Shown here: positions 21,928-34,890 of the stretch, piece after piece
How the letters are laid out: every line of letters starts with the position of its first letter
How positions within the stretch are numbered: position 1 is the first letter of the stretch
Assembly (NCBI GenBank): GCA_910589415.1
Contig: OU342631.1
Coordinates: 54,836,598-54,900,597 of the forward strand
Length of the DNA: 64,000 nt
Direction: 5' to 3'
Origin: Malachius bipustulatus
Taxonomy: Eukaryota; Arthropoda; Insecta; Coleoptera; Melyridae
Notes under the pieces: model-generated
The model's input: only the letters and a program-made list of their open reading frames with translations
What the model was told of the DNA's origin: nothing
The model's database searches: none
Position numbers and translations under genes: made by a program

Positions 21928-22770
21928 AGTGTTCCTCGGACTAAGTCGATTTAAGTCAACTTATTTGGTATAAAGCTACAAAGTGATTTAGCCACTACGA
22001 GATACCGAAGTGCCATTTTTGAAATTATTATTTGATTATAAAAGCTAAGCCTCAAAAAGTGATTTTGATCAAATTTGGTATGCCGTTATGGTTTTATGCG
22101 ACAAAAGGTGCAACACTAAAATTATTCATGACAGTTAATTCTTTGAAGTAGATCATGGGTTTCTAGATTTCAACTTCAGCGCCAATAATGTCATTAAAAA
22201 ATTTCTATGTCGAGCGTAGATTAATCGACTCATTTGCTACAAAAAAGGCACTCCTTATAAAACTTCTGGAAAAAAGGTACTCTTGATAAAAGTCGTCTAA
22301 TCTTATTGCGAAGAAGAAAATCGCATTTAAATTTTGAATTGTAAATTATTTTGTTATCCTATGTGAATTTAGGAAAAGATCATGAGAAATATTAAAAAGT
22401 TTCCTATGAAATTCAACATTCAAAAGCGATTTTCTGCTAAACGATAAGAATAGGCAACTTCTATCAAGATTTTTGTAGATAATGTGTCGATTGATTCGCT
22501 GTTTAAAATTTTTAATTCCGTTGGCGTAAAAGTTCAAAGGGTTTAAAGAAGTTCAAAACCCTAAAAAACCCATGATTACGCCAATGAATCGACGTCATGA
22601 GAGGTAATTTTATTGTTGCACATTTTGTTCCATAAAACCAATATATTATACCAAATTTTATAAGAATCGCGTCGGCGGTTTAAGTTTTCATAATGAAATC
22701 TCGTAGTGGCTAAACAAAACAACTTTGTACTAAGTTGACTTAAATCGGCTTAGTTTCATCCGTGGAACTA
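21928..22770. mobile_element. Foldback element FB2 (long imperfect palindrome)
   Basis: Left blocks GATTTAAGTCAACTTA, TTTAGCCACTACGAGAT, CAAATTTGGTAT and ATCATGGGTTT, and the AATCGACTCATT..CTACAAAAA region, all reappear reverse-complemented in mirror order on the right, around a centre near 22350. Nearly the whole 840 bp is therefore a foldback. The ends read GTTCCTCGG and CCGTGGAAC; ACCACCA lies outside the left end and ACCATCA outside the right, a possible imperfect 7-bp target duplication. The ends differ from the CAGGG-type foldbacks at 6200 and 23821, so this is another family. There is no coding frame. Confidence 0.75.
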
Positions 22771-23820
22771 CCATCAGAGGTTATAATATGTATAGTGATA
22801 TCATCATCATACATCATAGTGATAACATACCAACAGAGTAATATGTTGTTCATCACATTGATTTGATATTATGGCATAGTTGGTCGGGAAAGTAACAATA
22901 AAGTGTGTTAATATGGATTTTCACTCATGATATCTAGTTAGGTCAAAAAAAAACCTGAATACACAACTTGACAAACTTGCGTAGTTCTGCTAAAGCTTAA
23001 CATAACATGCAGTCTCATATATGTAACGCATTCAAAGAGTGTTAGATGGCTAGATTACCAGTACTCGTTCTTTTATCTTAAGATCTCAGGTATTGATTTA
23101 AGTGATCAAGATATACCGGGCTGTGTCTGGTGTGTATGCCTTATGCACTTATGCATGCAGTCTGCCCGTCCGTCATTACGAGGGGACGTGGGCCGGCTTA
23201 GAGGACTAGAGAGAGAGACTGCAGAGAGCAGACTCGCGTCTGGAAATTAACTTATCTGATGTTCCACGGACAGTAATAATAATTTATACCGCGAAGTCCC
23301 TGCAATCGAGCGATCTGTGGTGCGCTGTTTGTTCGCTTTCCTCTGCCTCTGCTATCACGTGAAACAGCGATCCCTTAATCAGGGCCGTAACTAACGCAGA
23401 CCGGCGTATCTCACCACCGTGGACGCTTGCTGGTTAGTTTGCTACAAAAACTTTCTTGTACTGCGATACCTTCTCTGCACTGGTCACTTTAAAATATCCT
23501 GCCTTATTATTCCTTATGTGGCCTGGGTCGTCTTGAGAATGGATTGTCCGATCTAGCACGGTTTCTGTAGATATGCAGGTCAACTACAGTCCACTGCCTG
23601 TGAGGTATCAGAAAAATATTCACTTACTGAAACATTTCTTGAGCTACTCCTTGAACATACATTTTTTAAGAACGAAATTAGTTCTTAACTTATTAAAAAA
23701 AATACTGAACTAACAAGTATAATAAGTACCTACTATAAGTATTTTCGTTGGTAGGTAGGTATAGTTTGTCCAGCGAGTGGTTTCCTTTGTGGTAACTAAG
23801 GATACAGCATCTATTTTATA
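22771..23820. other. Unassigned, with a GC-richer patch
   Basis: No gene. A patch at about 23155-23420 is richer in G, C and CpG than the surroundings and includes a GAGAGAGAGACTGCAGAGAG stretch. No reading frame or RNA fold could be assigned. Confidence 0.35.
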
Positions 23821-24808
23821 CAGGTGGGAATTTTTTGTACTACCCATCATTGGGATTTCCTAAACGCTAAGAGATACACGGTCCGTTAGATTAGAGAAAA
23901 GCAACTCTATTTTGAAGCCATCTCTAATCCATCGAGACATGCATACAAGATATCTGGGACTGGTCCTGAAATATGCTGAAAAAACTCAAAAATCTTGATT
24001 TCCTTTTTTGCCATATCTTTTTTATTATTAAAGATTAATAAGTAATTTTTTGTAAACTTACATAAGCCGTTAAGAGCTATCCATCTGACATTTCCAAAAT
24101 TTTCAAAGCCAACTAGATCCCAGAGTATTCATAGTCAACTTTTGTTTTTTTAATAGCCGCCATATTACATTTTCATGTCATTCTATAATAAAAAAATTAA
24201 GAATATCAAAAATCTAACACATTAAAAGCAATTCTTCAAAATTTGCTTCTTTTTTTTTAGAAAAAAATATCCTCTCTTCAACCCAATGTCATCAATAACC
24301 ATAAGTCAAGCAATGTCAGGTTATATTGCGACGGCATACGACGTCATTTGGTGGTAAAATTTTCTTTTTGTTTTCGGAAAAAAATTCGAAAATTTTGGAG
24401 AATTTTTTTTTAATATGATAGATTTTTGGTTTCCTTAATTTTTTAGGTACAGAATGACATGAAAATCCAATATGGCAGCCATAAGAAAAACAAAAGTTGA
24501 CTATGAATACTCTGAGATCTAGTTGGCTTTGAAAATTTTTAAAATGTCAGATAGATGGATAGCTCTTGACGTCCTATGTATGCCTACAAAATATTATATA
24601 TTATTTTTCAAAAAGAAGAGAGTTATGGCAAAAATAAGAAATATCGATTTTTCAGTTTTTTTCAGGATATTTAAGAAACGGTCCCAGATTATGTTCTATG
24701 TCCTGACGGATTCGAGATGGCCACAAAATAGAGCAGCTTTTCTCTAATCTCTTAGCGTTTAGGAGATCCCAATCCCAATGATAGGTAGTACAAAAAATTC
24801 CCACCCTG
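23821..24808. mobile_element. Foldback element FB3 (about 1-kb imperfect palindrome)
   Basis: The ends read CAGGTGGGAATTTTTTGTAC on the left and the mirror image GTACAAAAAATTCCCACCCTG on the right, flanked by TATA on both sides. Inside, mirrored pairs continue to the centre near 24320, including GGGATTTCCTAAACGCTAAG, TTTTCAAAGCCAACTAG, AGTCAACTTTTGTTTTT and GCCGCCATATT. Practically the whole 988 bp can fold back. The 74-residue frame at 24523-24747 lies in one arm and is not a gene. A partly truncated relative is at 54745-55372. Confidence 0.85.
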
Positions 24809-24879
24809 TATATCTTACTATTTTCTTCATCTATAGCATTGCACCAATTAAATTTGTCTGAAAAACATTTAAATCGTTG

Positions 24880-25245
24880 GCAATTCTAAAAAAAAATGAG
24901 CGAGAGTGAGACGGAAGTACAACTCGCCTCTTGATAGTTCGTTTCGCTTAGTTACCCTGTTCAGAAACTATGTGATAAATTAGGATTTACGTTCGGCTAA
25001 CCGAATAGTGATAGTGACGCGCTAAATATACTAATATGGTCGTTCTTAATATGAAATCAGCAGAATTATCTGTGATATTTTTGTGATATAAATTAACTTA
25101 TTCATCGCGTTAATAGCTATTCCAAAATCTATTTCCAGATTTTTCTAACGTTTGAAATAACTATAACAATGATAGGTATGTTTTCGCAAATTGAAACATG
25201 ACAAACGTCATGTTACAATATTTTAGAATTTTAATTCAAAAAAAC
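24880..25245 (-). repeat. Partner copy of the repeat at 5450-5775
   Basis: Reverse-complemented blocks of the 5450-5775 repeat: TGAGCGAGAGTGAGACGGAA, GCGCTAAATATACTAA and GCAGAATTA, in mirror order. It follows closely after FB3. Confidence 0.6.
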
Positions 25246-27479
25246 CCACACTGTATAGCAATATGACTGCATTTATTCTGGTACACCTGTTATCACCATC
25301 CAGCGCGCAGCCCGGCCCGAGTGCGAGATAAGAGCAGGCATAAAATGCACTTACTTCTTTTCCTTCATTTTAATTCTAATTTTCAACAGCAACAGCAATA
25401 ACAATGCAAGCTAGATAAGTACACCCTTATGTCCAGATTGGCAGGAGGTAAGTAATTATAGTATTATAATGGTTGGGCTCATAGAATATGTCTGATTGGG
25501 ACTGGCAGATGTATGGATGTTTTTAATTCATAAATATTATTTGATGTGACGAGGTTGCTGGTTTTGCTTTTAATTAATTTTAATTTTAATTTAAAAATAT
25601 CAAATTCTGTCAATAAAGTTGCTGAGCTGCAAGAGGTGCAATGATTTGTTATATATCAGCCATTGGTTATAAATAATAAAAAAAAAATAAAAAAATCATT
25701 CACTTCAACATTGAATTACTTTCTGTACATCATTGCACACTCAGGCCTCAGCACTCATAATGAAAATTGCAACATACAGATCTCGATTACAACTCGAACA
25801 GGTACACCCGCTCTCTCTATGGGGAGAACTCCCGTTTCCATCCGGACCATGCACCTGTAAAATGCACCACCTAAGCGGATCAGAAAGTCAGAATATCCAC
25901 TAGACCATCATCATGGAGCCACCAGAAACCTGATCCGGCAAAGATCACTAGAGATCAGTCGAGAGCATCCAGGAAGTTGGAGCAACTACAACATGGCCGC
26001 CCTCCGAGACAGCCAAGAATTTTTGGACCAAACCACACGACACCCTCGCAGTAGAGTTAAGTAATTCAATGTGTTTAATTTGCTTTGTTTCTCTGGCTTG
26101 ATTCTGCTGTCCTCTTGCAAGTTCTGCAATTTTATCAAATCATTCTCATTTTTTTTTGTGCCGAAATCAAAAGTCTTATTTTTGAATATTGTTAATCCGT
26201 CACGTTTCATAATAACCAAGAAAAAAGGTTTTCAATTTTCATTAATATTATTTCAATTTATAATTGTCAATTTTGCTGACTGATTTTTAACTTTAAATCA
26301 TAATCTGGTAGGTACTCTGAATGTCACTTTACTATAAATAAATTTGTTAAATTAAGGTGCGTGTTTCCTTCTCTTACTGCTCAACCCCTCATATGTGTTT
26401 GCCAATGTAATTTTGAGAGCTAGCTGGTAGCTAAATAGCTGGTTATCTTTTCGTCTCCGATTCTCCTTCGTGAAGGGAGATTGGGGATGGTAAAGAAGCT
26501 GGTTACAAAATAACTATAAAAATTGGCACAAAATGATTCAGAAATGATTGCACTCCCAAGGACGTGGCCTTGTGGCTAAAAGGCTGGGATATTTTACTAC
26601 AAAGAAAATGAAGGTCCTATGCTTTTTTAAACGCAATCGTAGCAGGCGTTTAAAATAAAATAAAAATTCGTACAACAGTTTGTTTTTCTCCACGCTGAAT
26701 CATAACTCGCAATAAAAAATGTAGGTTACTATTTAAATTGTCAAAGTCACCCCCACCCCTATGCAGGGGGTGGGGCTGGGGGTGTTTTTGTGTGCAAACG
26801 ATGTCCCTCTCAAAACCAAACAACTTTTGTCCCAAAGTTTTGTTCGGAGAATGTTGCCCTTCCCCTATAATTCCGAAAATAGATTAAGATGGATCACCCG
26901 GTATACTTATGGGGTAAATAAAATCACGATAAAATAATGTTTTATCGATAAAATGTTTCTTTAAAAGATAGGGTCAAGTGGGGGAAATGTAAACAATTCT
27001 AAAAGATACCTAACACTATTCTTCCATAAATTTGGTTTTCTTCGTCACCTATCTCTTCGAGATAAACTTGTTGATATGGTTAAGGTAACTTTCAATACGA
27101 CCCCTTTCTTATCAAAAGAGTCGTAGAACGGAAATTCAGTCAGTCAGGAGTATTGTTGTCTTCTTCCCGGACAAGTGAAGAATATAAATTCCTCAGCAGT
27201 AGGAAAGAGAAACGGTTCTAAAGAGAAGTTGAACATTGATGAGGGTCCAGGGAGTTCACGAGGTCTCGAGGTGCCGTTTAGAAGATGACGCCGAAATGAA
27301 ATGCATCAAAAATAACCTCCTGGAGACGTTGATTCTCGTTCTGGGCGTTTGTACATTAGATAATTTGTCGAGAACCTCGAAGGATCGACCCAATATTTGT
27401 AGATACACGTTGTTAGGTAGGTTAAGATAATGGTGTCTTAATATTAAAATCAATTGGATTTTCGAATATTATAAGAATC
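25246..27479. other. Unassigned sequence
   Basis: No gene recognised over more than 2 kb. A C-run and G-run palindrome at about 26747-26785 (CACCCCCACCCC and GGGGGTGGGGCTGGGGG) is the only strong local structure. Element-end remnants of the CACCCGGTATAC type lie near 26897. Confidence 0.35.
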
Positions 27480-30452
27480 CCGTGTCGGGGTTGCTAGTCC
27501 GCTATCGGGAGCCTACCCGGGTGGCGAATAGGGGAATGCCCCCGGGGCTGACCAAAACTAGCAAACTAGATGGTAGAGGACATAGAACCCACACAGCCTC
27601 GCCCGGTGCGATACCATCTTTCAGGCTTAGGCGACGTGAAGTTGCTTCAAAGAGCTGACGTTTCGTGTGTGTGACAGATTCCGGTCCATGGGGTAAAAAA
27701 ACAATAATATGCATGGATGACGTTCCCGGGGTTGAAATTTTCCAGAGCTAAAACCCCCCATTCGGAGCTCCGGGCGGGTGCTAATCCAGGGGCACATTCA
27801 TCCAGGAGAAAGAATAATAACACCTCCAGAATGGGAAAGTATATAGTCTACTTTTGCAATATTACAGGTTTAAACACAAATATCAATTCAGGACATCAAC
27901 ATCTTCAGGCAAATAAACCTCACATTCTAGCACTGTGCGAAACAAAAGTCCAAGCGTCGTCAAGCACAGTTAATTATCTTTATCAAGGATATGACTTTCA
28001 TTCCCGATTTAGACGTAACTTCGGAATTGGCATTTTTGTCAGAAGTGACCTCTCCTGCCAACGTGAGGAAGACTTTGAGCCCAATGACTTTGACGTCATG
28101 TGGCTTAGAATAACAGACCGACAAACGACGAGATTTATCTGTTGTTTACACCGACTACCCAGCGATACACTGTATAGGACACTCTTAAAACTGTTGACTT
28201 CATACAGATAAACTACCCTAAAGCCGAGATATCCATCTTGGGTGATTTTAATGTACATAACATCAACTGGCTTAAATACTCAAACTTCACTGATGAAGAA
28301 GACCGTGAAGCGGAATCGTTTGCGATCAGCTGTGGTTTTATCCAGCTCGTGGATGAACCAACCCGTATTCCCGATCACGAGGGAAAATTCGCCAGCCTGT
28401 TGGATCTGTTTTTGACCACGAACCCTTAAATATATACTATCACGGTGAAAGCCCCACTGGGTTCCTCAGATCACAAACTCGTCTCAACATCTTGTGTCCT
28501 AGCAATTACTAATATTAAAGAAGCAAGTAAACCGCGTGTAGTCTGGCACTATAGATCTGCCAAATGGGAAGAACTCAGGGAATATTATTGAGATTTTCCA
28601 TGGAGGAGTGTTTGTTTCTGCTCTAATGATCCATCTGTTTGTGCTAGGGAATTTGCTGAAGTCTTCCTAACAGGCAATGAATTCTACATTCCCTTTTCAA
28701 AAAAACAGCTCTCAAACAGCAAACCTTGATTCAACAAAAGATGCAAGGAAGCTGTTGCCTCCAAACAACTGGCTTTTCGCCAATGTCGAGAGAACCCCGA
28801 CGGCATAAACCACCACAATTTCTTCTTTGCACGAAGCAGATGCAAAGAAATAATATGAAGATCAAACCAAGGAAACTCGCAACCAAAGAATTAGGAACAA
28901 ACATCTCTCCTGCCTTAACGGTTCGAAATCTTTTTTGTCGGTAACTAAGGCAGTCAGCCATAACTTCACCAGATCCACGATTCAACCACTTACACGGATA
29001 AACGGGACTATTGCATCTACGGCTACTGAAGAGAACCTTCTTCATACTCTTTCGTCGACTTTCAGGGAAGAACTCCGCCAATGATACCTTCCGGTGGAGG
29101 ACAAAATGTCAGACGTTTTCCGATAGCGTGTCATGAAGCGCATTATGTTAGCCTTAGACCCTAACAAAGCTTCTGGGCCAGATGACGTACCTGTTATCGT
29201 ACTTAAAAAATGCTCAACTGAGCTGTGATCCGTTTTCTGTCAACTTTACAATCTGTCGTAAAAAAGGGAATTTTTAAAGAGAGCACCATGAGGAGTCTTG
29301 AAGGGTTGCGGTTGATATTTCTAGAGCTTTCGACCGTGTCTGACATGATGAACTGTTGGCAAAACTTATGGAATGCTCGAGAAATTCTGCTTGTGGCTTG
29401 CGAGTTATCTCGGAGATCGTTTATTACGGGTGGCAGCCGATGGAGTTATTTCTGAGACCTTTTCCATCAATGCCGGTGTGCCTGAGGGATCCATTTCATC
29501 TCCGACTCTCTTTATAATATTCATCAACGACTTACTTGAAACAACAAAAAATCCAATATACAGTTTTGCCGATGACAGTACACTCATATCTTCTTATACC
29601 TTAGATGCGCGAACATCTGCAATGGACGCACAGACTCGCAAGGAGCAAGAAGCTGCCATTCTTAACAATGACATACAAGACATTCTAGCTTGGGGCGATA
29701 GAAATCAAGTTCAATTTAATGCTGGAAAACCCCAAGCAGTCATCTTCTCCAAAAAGGCCAACGTTTTGCAGCCAGATATGGTGATGACGGGAGTCTTACT
29801 CCACCTCTTCCTTTACTTGAAGTGATCCTCGGAGCGAACATGTCTTGGCATGATCATGTTGCTGGTCTGGCGAAGAGTGCTTCTCAAAAACTTGGAACAC
29901 TCTTCCGCACGAAGAAATTTTATACACCACAACAGCTTCTCCTCTTATACAAGGCTCAAATCCGACCATCCTTGGAGTACTGCTTTGTTTGGAGCTCAGC
30001 TCCCAAACAAAAGCTGAGACTACTCAACTCTATCCAGAAAAGAGCCATACACTTGATTGGGGACCCAGATTTGACAAAAAATTTAGACACTCTCGAACAT
30101 CGAAGAAGAGTAGCTGACCTGAGTCTGTTACAGATCTTTTTATGGAAAGTGTTCAAAACGTGGCCCGCTTGATCCCACCTAGAACAAGACCGGGCAGAAA
30201 TACACGTCGAGCCGCAGACGCTCATCGGTATCATGTTCAGCTCGTTACACCTCGCACCACCTTATTTCAGACTTCTTTCATGTACAGAACCACATCACTT
30301 TGGAATAGCATTCCAAAGGGAGTGTTTCCCGAAGTATACAACCTGGTGCAGCGATTCAATGCCAACATGAATCGTCTCCGCTCATGCACCACTCCCAGAG
30401 CGTCATAGAAATTTCTGTGCAGTGCATGTGCATTTTTAATAAAAAAAATCTT
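27480..30452 (+). pseudogene. CR1/Jockey-type LINE copy A (decayed)
   Basis: A GC-rich leader (27480-27716) precedes an EEP endonuclease frame (27717-28211) with ITGLNTNINS, HILALCETK and FGIGIFVRSDL. It goes on with GDFNVHNINW and DEPTRIPDHEG (28238-28429) in another frame. The middle is broken. The RT palm at 29373-29825 shows INAGVPEGSISSPTLF and the intact active site FADDSTLISSY, and the C-terminal part (29822-30408) has RPSLEYC, IGDPDLTKN and LWNSIPKGV. The 3' end (TGCATGTGCATTTTTAAT, then A-run) matches copy B. Against copy B about 270 bp of the RT fingers are deleted near 29275. Confidence 0.85.
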
Positions 30453-33326
30453 ATAACCCACCGAAAATACTGGTTCAGGGAAGATATTTGAAGATACGGA
30501 CTGATTCGCTGTTAGTCAGTCAAAGGCCAGAGGAAAATCAATGGCGATTTTCTGGTAATAGGACGGGTATCTTCGCTACTCATGCATATATATCGTGGTT
30601 TCTCTGCCTGCTAAAGTTAAATTTTAGCGAATCATGGAATGGGACTTCAAAATATTCCCGCCAAATTACACAGAACCGGGCGGGTCTGCAATCTTGCTCT
30701 AGCGAAAGGTTACTGTATCTTCCATAATTTCTAACTACTGCTAGGACTATTCGACAATATGGCGTTGCTTCTACAATTCTTTGGTTTAAATAGAGAAATA
30801 TATTCCAATTAAGGATATTTTCGACTAGAAGGCAAGGAAATGATAGAGAAACGTAAAGTTTTACCTCTAACGTATAACATACACTTTACAACATTGTAAG
30901 TTTATATAGATTGTAAATTAGTAATTGGTTATTAAAAAGAAGGTAGCTAGTATATTTACAGTAGGTACTGTATAAGAGTAGCTGATTACATGGTATTTTC
31001 TTCAACTAAAACTCCCTACTTAAGTTATATGAGGTTTGAAAATCTACTTGATAATTAAGACAAATGTATACTTGTGCCTTTTGTAAGATAAAAATATTTG
31101 AAGCTGCAGTTCGGTACAAGGATACTAACTGCAGACAATAATGCTCCAAATGTCTTCATTGCTTGATTTTGTTACTGCAGGATCGCATGTTATATTATGG
31201 ACTGCTATGAGGACATTCCTCTATCCTTCGATCTAGAGACCAGACTACGAGGAAATCTGATAATCCGGTGTAGAAACACAACTAACATGCACCCTCGGTG
31301 TAGAGACCCACATACACAACAGGGCATGCCTACATATTCAGGTAGTGTGTGTGTTATTTTTTTCTCATTTTATTTACATGCGTTTATCTTACAGGTTTCA
31401 TCTATTAACTGGACGGTAAATTAATTAAATTAAGTTATACCTACAAAAGATAAAAAGGATTCGAGTTTACTTCTATCGGTCGCTGGTGTAGCAGTGGCGG
31501 GTGAAATCATTTTAAGATATGCTTCGTATTTCAAAGTAGCTTTTAAAATAAAATGGTAACTCTTCAGAAATTTTATTAATTTTAATTATAATAATAATAA
31601 TAGCATCACAGACAGCTTCTTAAACCAACGATACGTAGTAATCTCTAAGTAGACTGAATCCCGTCTACATATATGATGATTCACACCAGCAATGATGCTG
31701 AGAAAAATATTAAGCACACGAAAAATTACATTATCGACAACAAATACAGAAAGTGGACCAATAACAACGAAAATGGACCTAAATGTAGTAAGGGAACTGG
31801 AAATCCAAAATAATACCCTAAGGAAACAGAACAAGGAGAACAGAAGTGCAAACTTCATCCATTTAATAAATAGCACCTTCAAAGAAACACTACATAAACA
31901 TAGTGGGATTATCCCTACAAAGATATTGTAAAAGATACCACCTATTGAAACAGGAACCTGAAAATTCTTCAAACAGTACAAATCTCGAACGAGCATGTGG
32001 TCTTTTATGCTAAAAGACCTCTTCAGTTTCCTTTCAGTTTCACATAAGAACACAACCTGTCGATGGATATGTTACACTACTTACACTCTTCTTGAAAGGG
32101 ACGTGGAAAAGCCGAAATTTTTAATTTCAGTATAATTCAGTTTTCGCGAGATCGAGAGTGGGTTAGGAATGTTTTTATGTGCTGTTATTATTATTAAAGT
32201 TGTTATTCATTTTATGACAATCTGTTGTGATTTGTGTGTGTAATTGATGATCGTGGTCTTGCCAAAATTTAACACTAATCAATAATATAACCATAATCGC
32301 TATTTCGCATGATCCAACCTTCTTTTATATGATATAGAAGCTGTTTGGTGCAATGTGCAGTTTAAACTATTATTATTAAGTTTTCCTTCTAATAATTTTC
32401 CTGGGAACTATGGGGTAAGTTTATCTCCCATAGACCTCTCCTTTGAAATGAATGGTATAATGTATCGACGGCATTTTTCTACATCCAAGGGGAGATATTA
32501 CTGGAAAGGAATGTTCTACAAGTCAATCCTCACTGGAAAACTCTTGTGGTTTTCTTCCTGTTATCTAGCTTCGGAATCGGAAAATTTGGGAAGGATTATC
32601 TCACAATAAACTTTAGGCTCCTAATTATTATTTTCAGGGCTATCCCGCGTATTGTGGACCTCTGTTATCTTACAACTAATATTTTATTTACCCAACTATT
32701 ATAGCGGTCTCATTATATTATTGAGTTATTATGTAGATAACTAGAGATATTGAACTCGACTTGAAGACGTCAGGCGTGGTGGTTTATTATTATATTTTAT
32801 TGAAGTGCCGTGGGGTGTCGGAAGTCCGGAAGTCTACCTGCATGTCGGGAGCTTGCTGGGGACACAGGCGATCCCCCCATGTACCCTGGCCTTTGAACTC
32901 TGGTTTGATTGTGATCAACCTATAAGTGTAATAAGTTGACTAATAAGGGTCTAATAATTAATTATCGGGCACTACGGTAAGAAGTAGAAAGTCATCAGCA
33001 ATCAGCACCTTGCTGCTGCCATCATCAGGACCTTACTGCCCATATGAAGAAGTGCAGACAATAATAATTACACAAGATAAGCACCACAAGAGGTGGATCA
33101 GACATGGAAGTATACTGCAAGTCGGATGTTTTATTTAAATATTTTTATCGTATTATTTTCTTTTTTTTGAGCCTCAACTTAAAGCGCTACACCACGTCTA
33201 GCTCTTTTAGGTGATATTCCCTGTACAGTATTTATATTATTGGATATTTGACGTACAGGGCCGCGCCGATCCTGTTGTAGTCTTTCTGTGCAGCAGCTTA
33301 TCTTTTTATTAAGTAGTAGCTAGCTT
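30453..33326. other. Unassigned sequence
   Basis: No gene recognised. The stretch 31690-32060 is A/C-rich on the plus strand, with open frames on both strands (for example 31692-31931 and 31586-32053), but nothing recognisable; it could be an old element. Around 32780-33100 a moderately GC-rich patch also lacks motifs. Confidence 0.35.
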
Positions 33327-33395
33327 AGAAATTAGATTTATCGCGAGTGGGCCATTGTGACACCTTCATTGTGATCAAAGGTCTATTGTGGCTTA
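33327..33395 (-). repeat. Partner copy of the 3128-3192 repeat
   Basis: GATTAGATTTATCG, GAGTGGGCCATTGTGACACC and GGTCTATTGTGG match 3128-3192 in order and orientation. The similarity seems limited to about 65 bp. Confidence 0.55.
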
Positions 33396-34087
33396 AGTAT
33401 AGTAGCTAACTGAATGACTATTTAAATTGCATCCCAACAAGCCTTGATTTTGGCTTGCAAATGCAAGGTTGATATGAAAGTCTGCATCAAGTTTGATACA
33501 AGCTTGACTTGCTAGTCTGAATTCTGCAACACTGATTCAAGTTTGCAGCAAGTCTGCGTGTAACAAGGTTATTGTAATACAAGACTCCATCAAAAGCGGA
33601 TCATCGTGTGCATGACTGATTACCTTAAATGATGTTTTCTTCCGTAGTAGAAGAGAAAGAGACGAGAGAAGCACGTCAGCACGCCGTGCACAGGTATAGG
33701 ATAGAATAGAACTTAGGTGTGTGTTACCTAGTACCTGCTATCTTTGTTTATGTGGATATTGTGTGGTGTGTAGGTACCTACCTACCTAAAGCTAAATTTT
33801 GAAGGTACTTACGTCAATAAAGTCTCCGTTTTACTCACTTTACAACAAACTGATTCTAATTTTCAAGATACGGGTGGCTGTCGGCAAGAATTGTTTGAAC
33901 CGAGCTTCAACCCGAGCTTTGAACCGAGTTCAGGAAAACCAGAAGATTAGTACTAGGGAGCTCCACAACCATATTTTAATTTTTATTTCATCTTTTCAGA
34001 GAGAAGAATGTGTTGCAGATCAATATAAATTTTCAACAATTATACTTTCATTTTATTTGTAATGGTGGGAAATAATAATAGTTATTT
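33396..34087. other. Unassigned sequence
   Basis: Non-coding as far as can be seen. A run of imperfect AAGTTTGxxxCAAGTCTG / AAGCTTGACTTGC-like words at about 33455-33560 is locally repetitive. The frame at 33799-34062 has no motif. Confidence 0.3.
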
Positions 34088-34890
34088 ATGCAACAAGTGC
34101 ATAAAGTGGTACTTTTTTTCACGACTGGGAAGTTTGACCGCATGAGCCGCAGGCGAATGCGGCAATCCCAGAAGTGAAAAAAGGCACTTTATGCATATGT
34201 TGCATACAAAATTTTATCTACGAGTGACTTGAACTAGAACGAATATAAAATTTAAAAAAAAACTTTTCAATGCATTCATATCTTATGTAAGTGTTTCTTT
34301 GAAGCTATTAACGCTTTTTTCTTCACATCAGTTCATAAAGGTGACATATATTGCTTAATATACACTTCTTTAGATTTTTGAGGTAGGTACCTAGGTACCT
34401 AACAGATTTTGTGCAGCCATATTTGATTGAATAATAATTTCTTCTAGTGCGGAAGATATTTCATTTATGATTGAATGTAAACATAAAATATTAAAATATA
34501 TAAATTATATAGCCACATTTGATTGAAAAATAATTTCTTCTGGCGTAGAAGATATTTCATTCATTGAATCATCTACAATGGTATCCATTTCAGGTAACTA
34601 AACGATGCAAAACACAAAATATTAATTGTACATAGATCTGGCGCTGGCGTTCTGCTAATAAACTGGTGGTTCAGTGTCTCGTGTTGGATCGCTCCGCTCT
34701 GGTCCGCTCCGCTCACTTGTACCCGACGAGCGTGCAGCAACGTAACGTGTCAGATTTAGCGTTAAATAATGAACCGCTACGGCACTTTATTACACCCAAA
34801 CTACTTTATTTAACTCTTCAATATAATCATACATTTTATGAACTAAGAAACGTCTAAAAAAGTGCATTTTATGAATCACTCGTAGATAAA
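34088..34890. mobile_element. Hairpin-ended element HP2
   Basis: The left end is a strong hairpin of 117 bp (34088-34204): arms starting ATGCAACA and GTGCATAAAGTG pair with the right arm, with an inner CCGCAT/ATGCGG stem. Immediately inside is TTTATCTACGAGTGA (34213-34227), which reappears inverted at the far end (34875-34889), next to a weak copy of the hairpin base (AAGTGCATTTTATGA). Inside is a diverged tandem duplication of about 53 bp (about 34415-34467 and 34508-34562; ATTTGATTGAA, AATAATTTCTTCT, GAAGATATTTCATT). A GC-rich stretch lies at 34680-34760. The layout matches HP1 at 7486-8038. Confidence 0.55.

Noticed and set aside
26745..26790. Possible G-quadruplex
   Set aside because: Only three clear G-runs lie together and the stretch is better explained as a C-run/G-run hairpin.
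31586..32053. 155-residue minus-strand frame
   Set aside because: Hydrophobic reading of an A/C-rich plus strand; no motif, and a competing plus-strand frame covers part of it.
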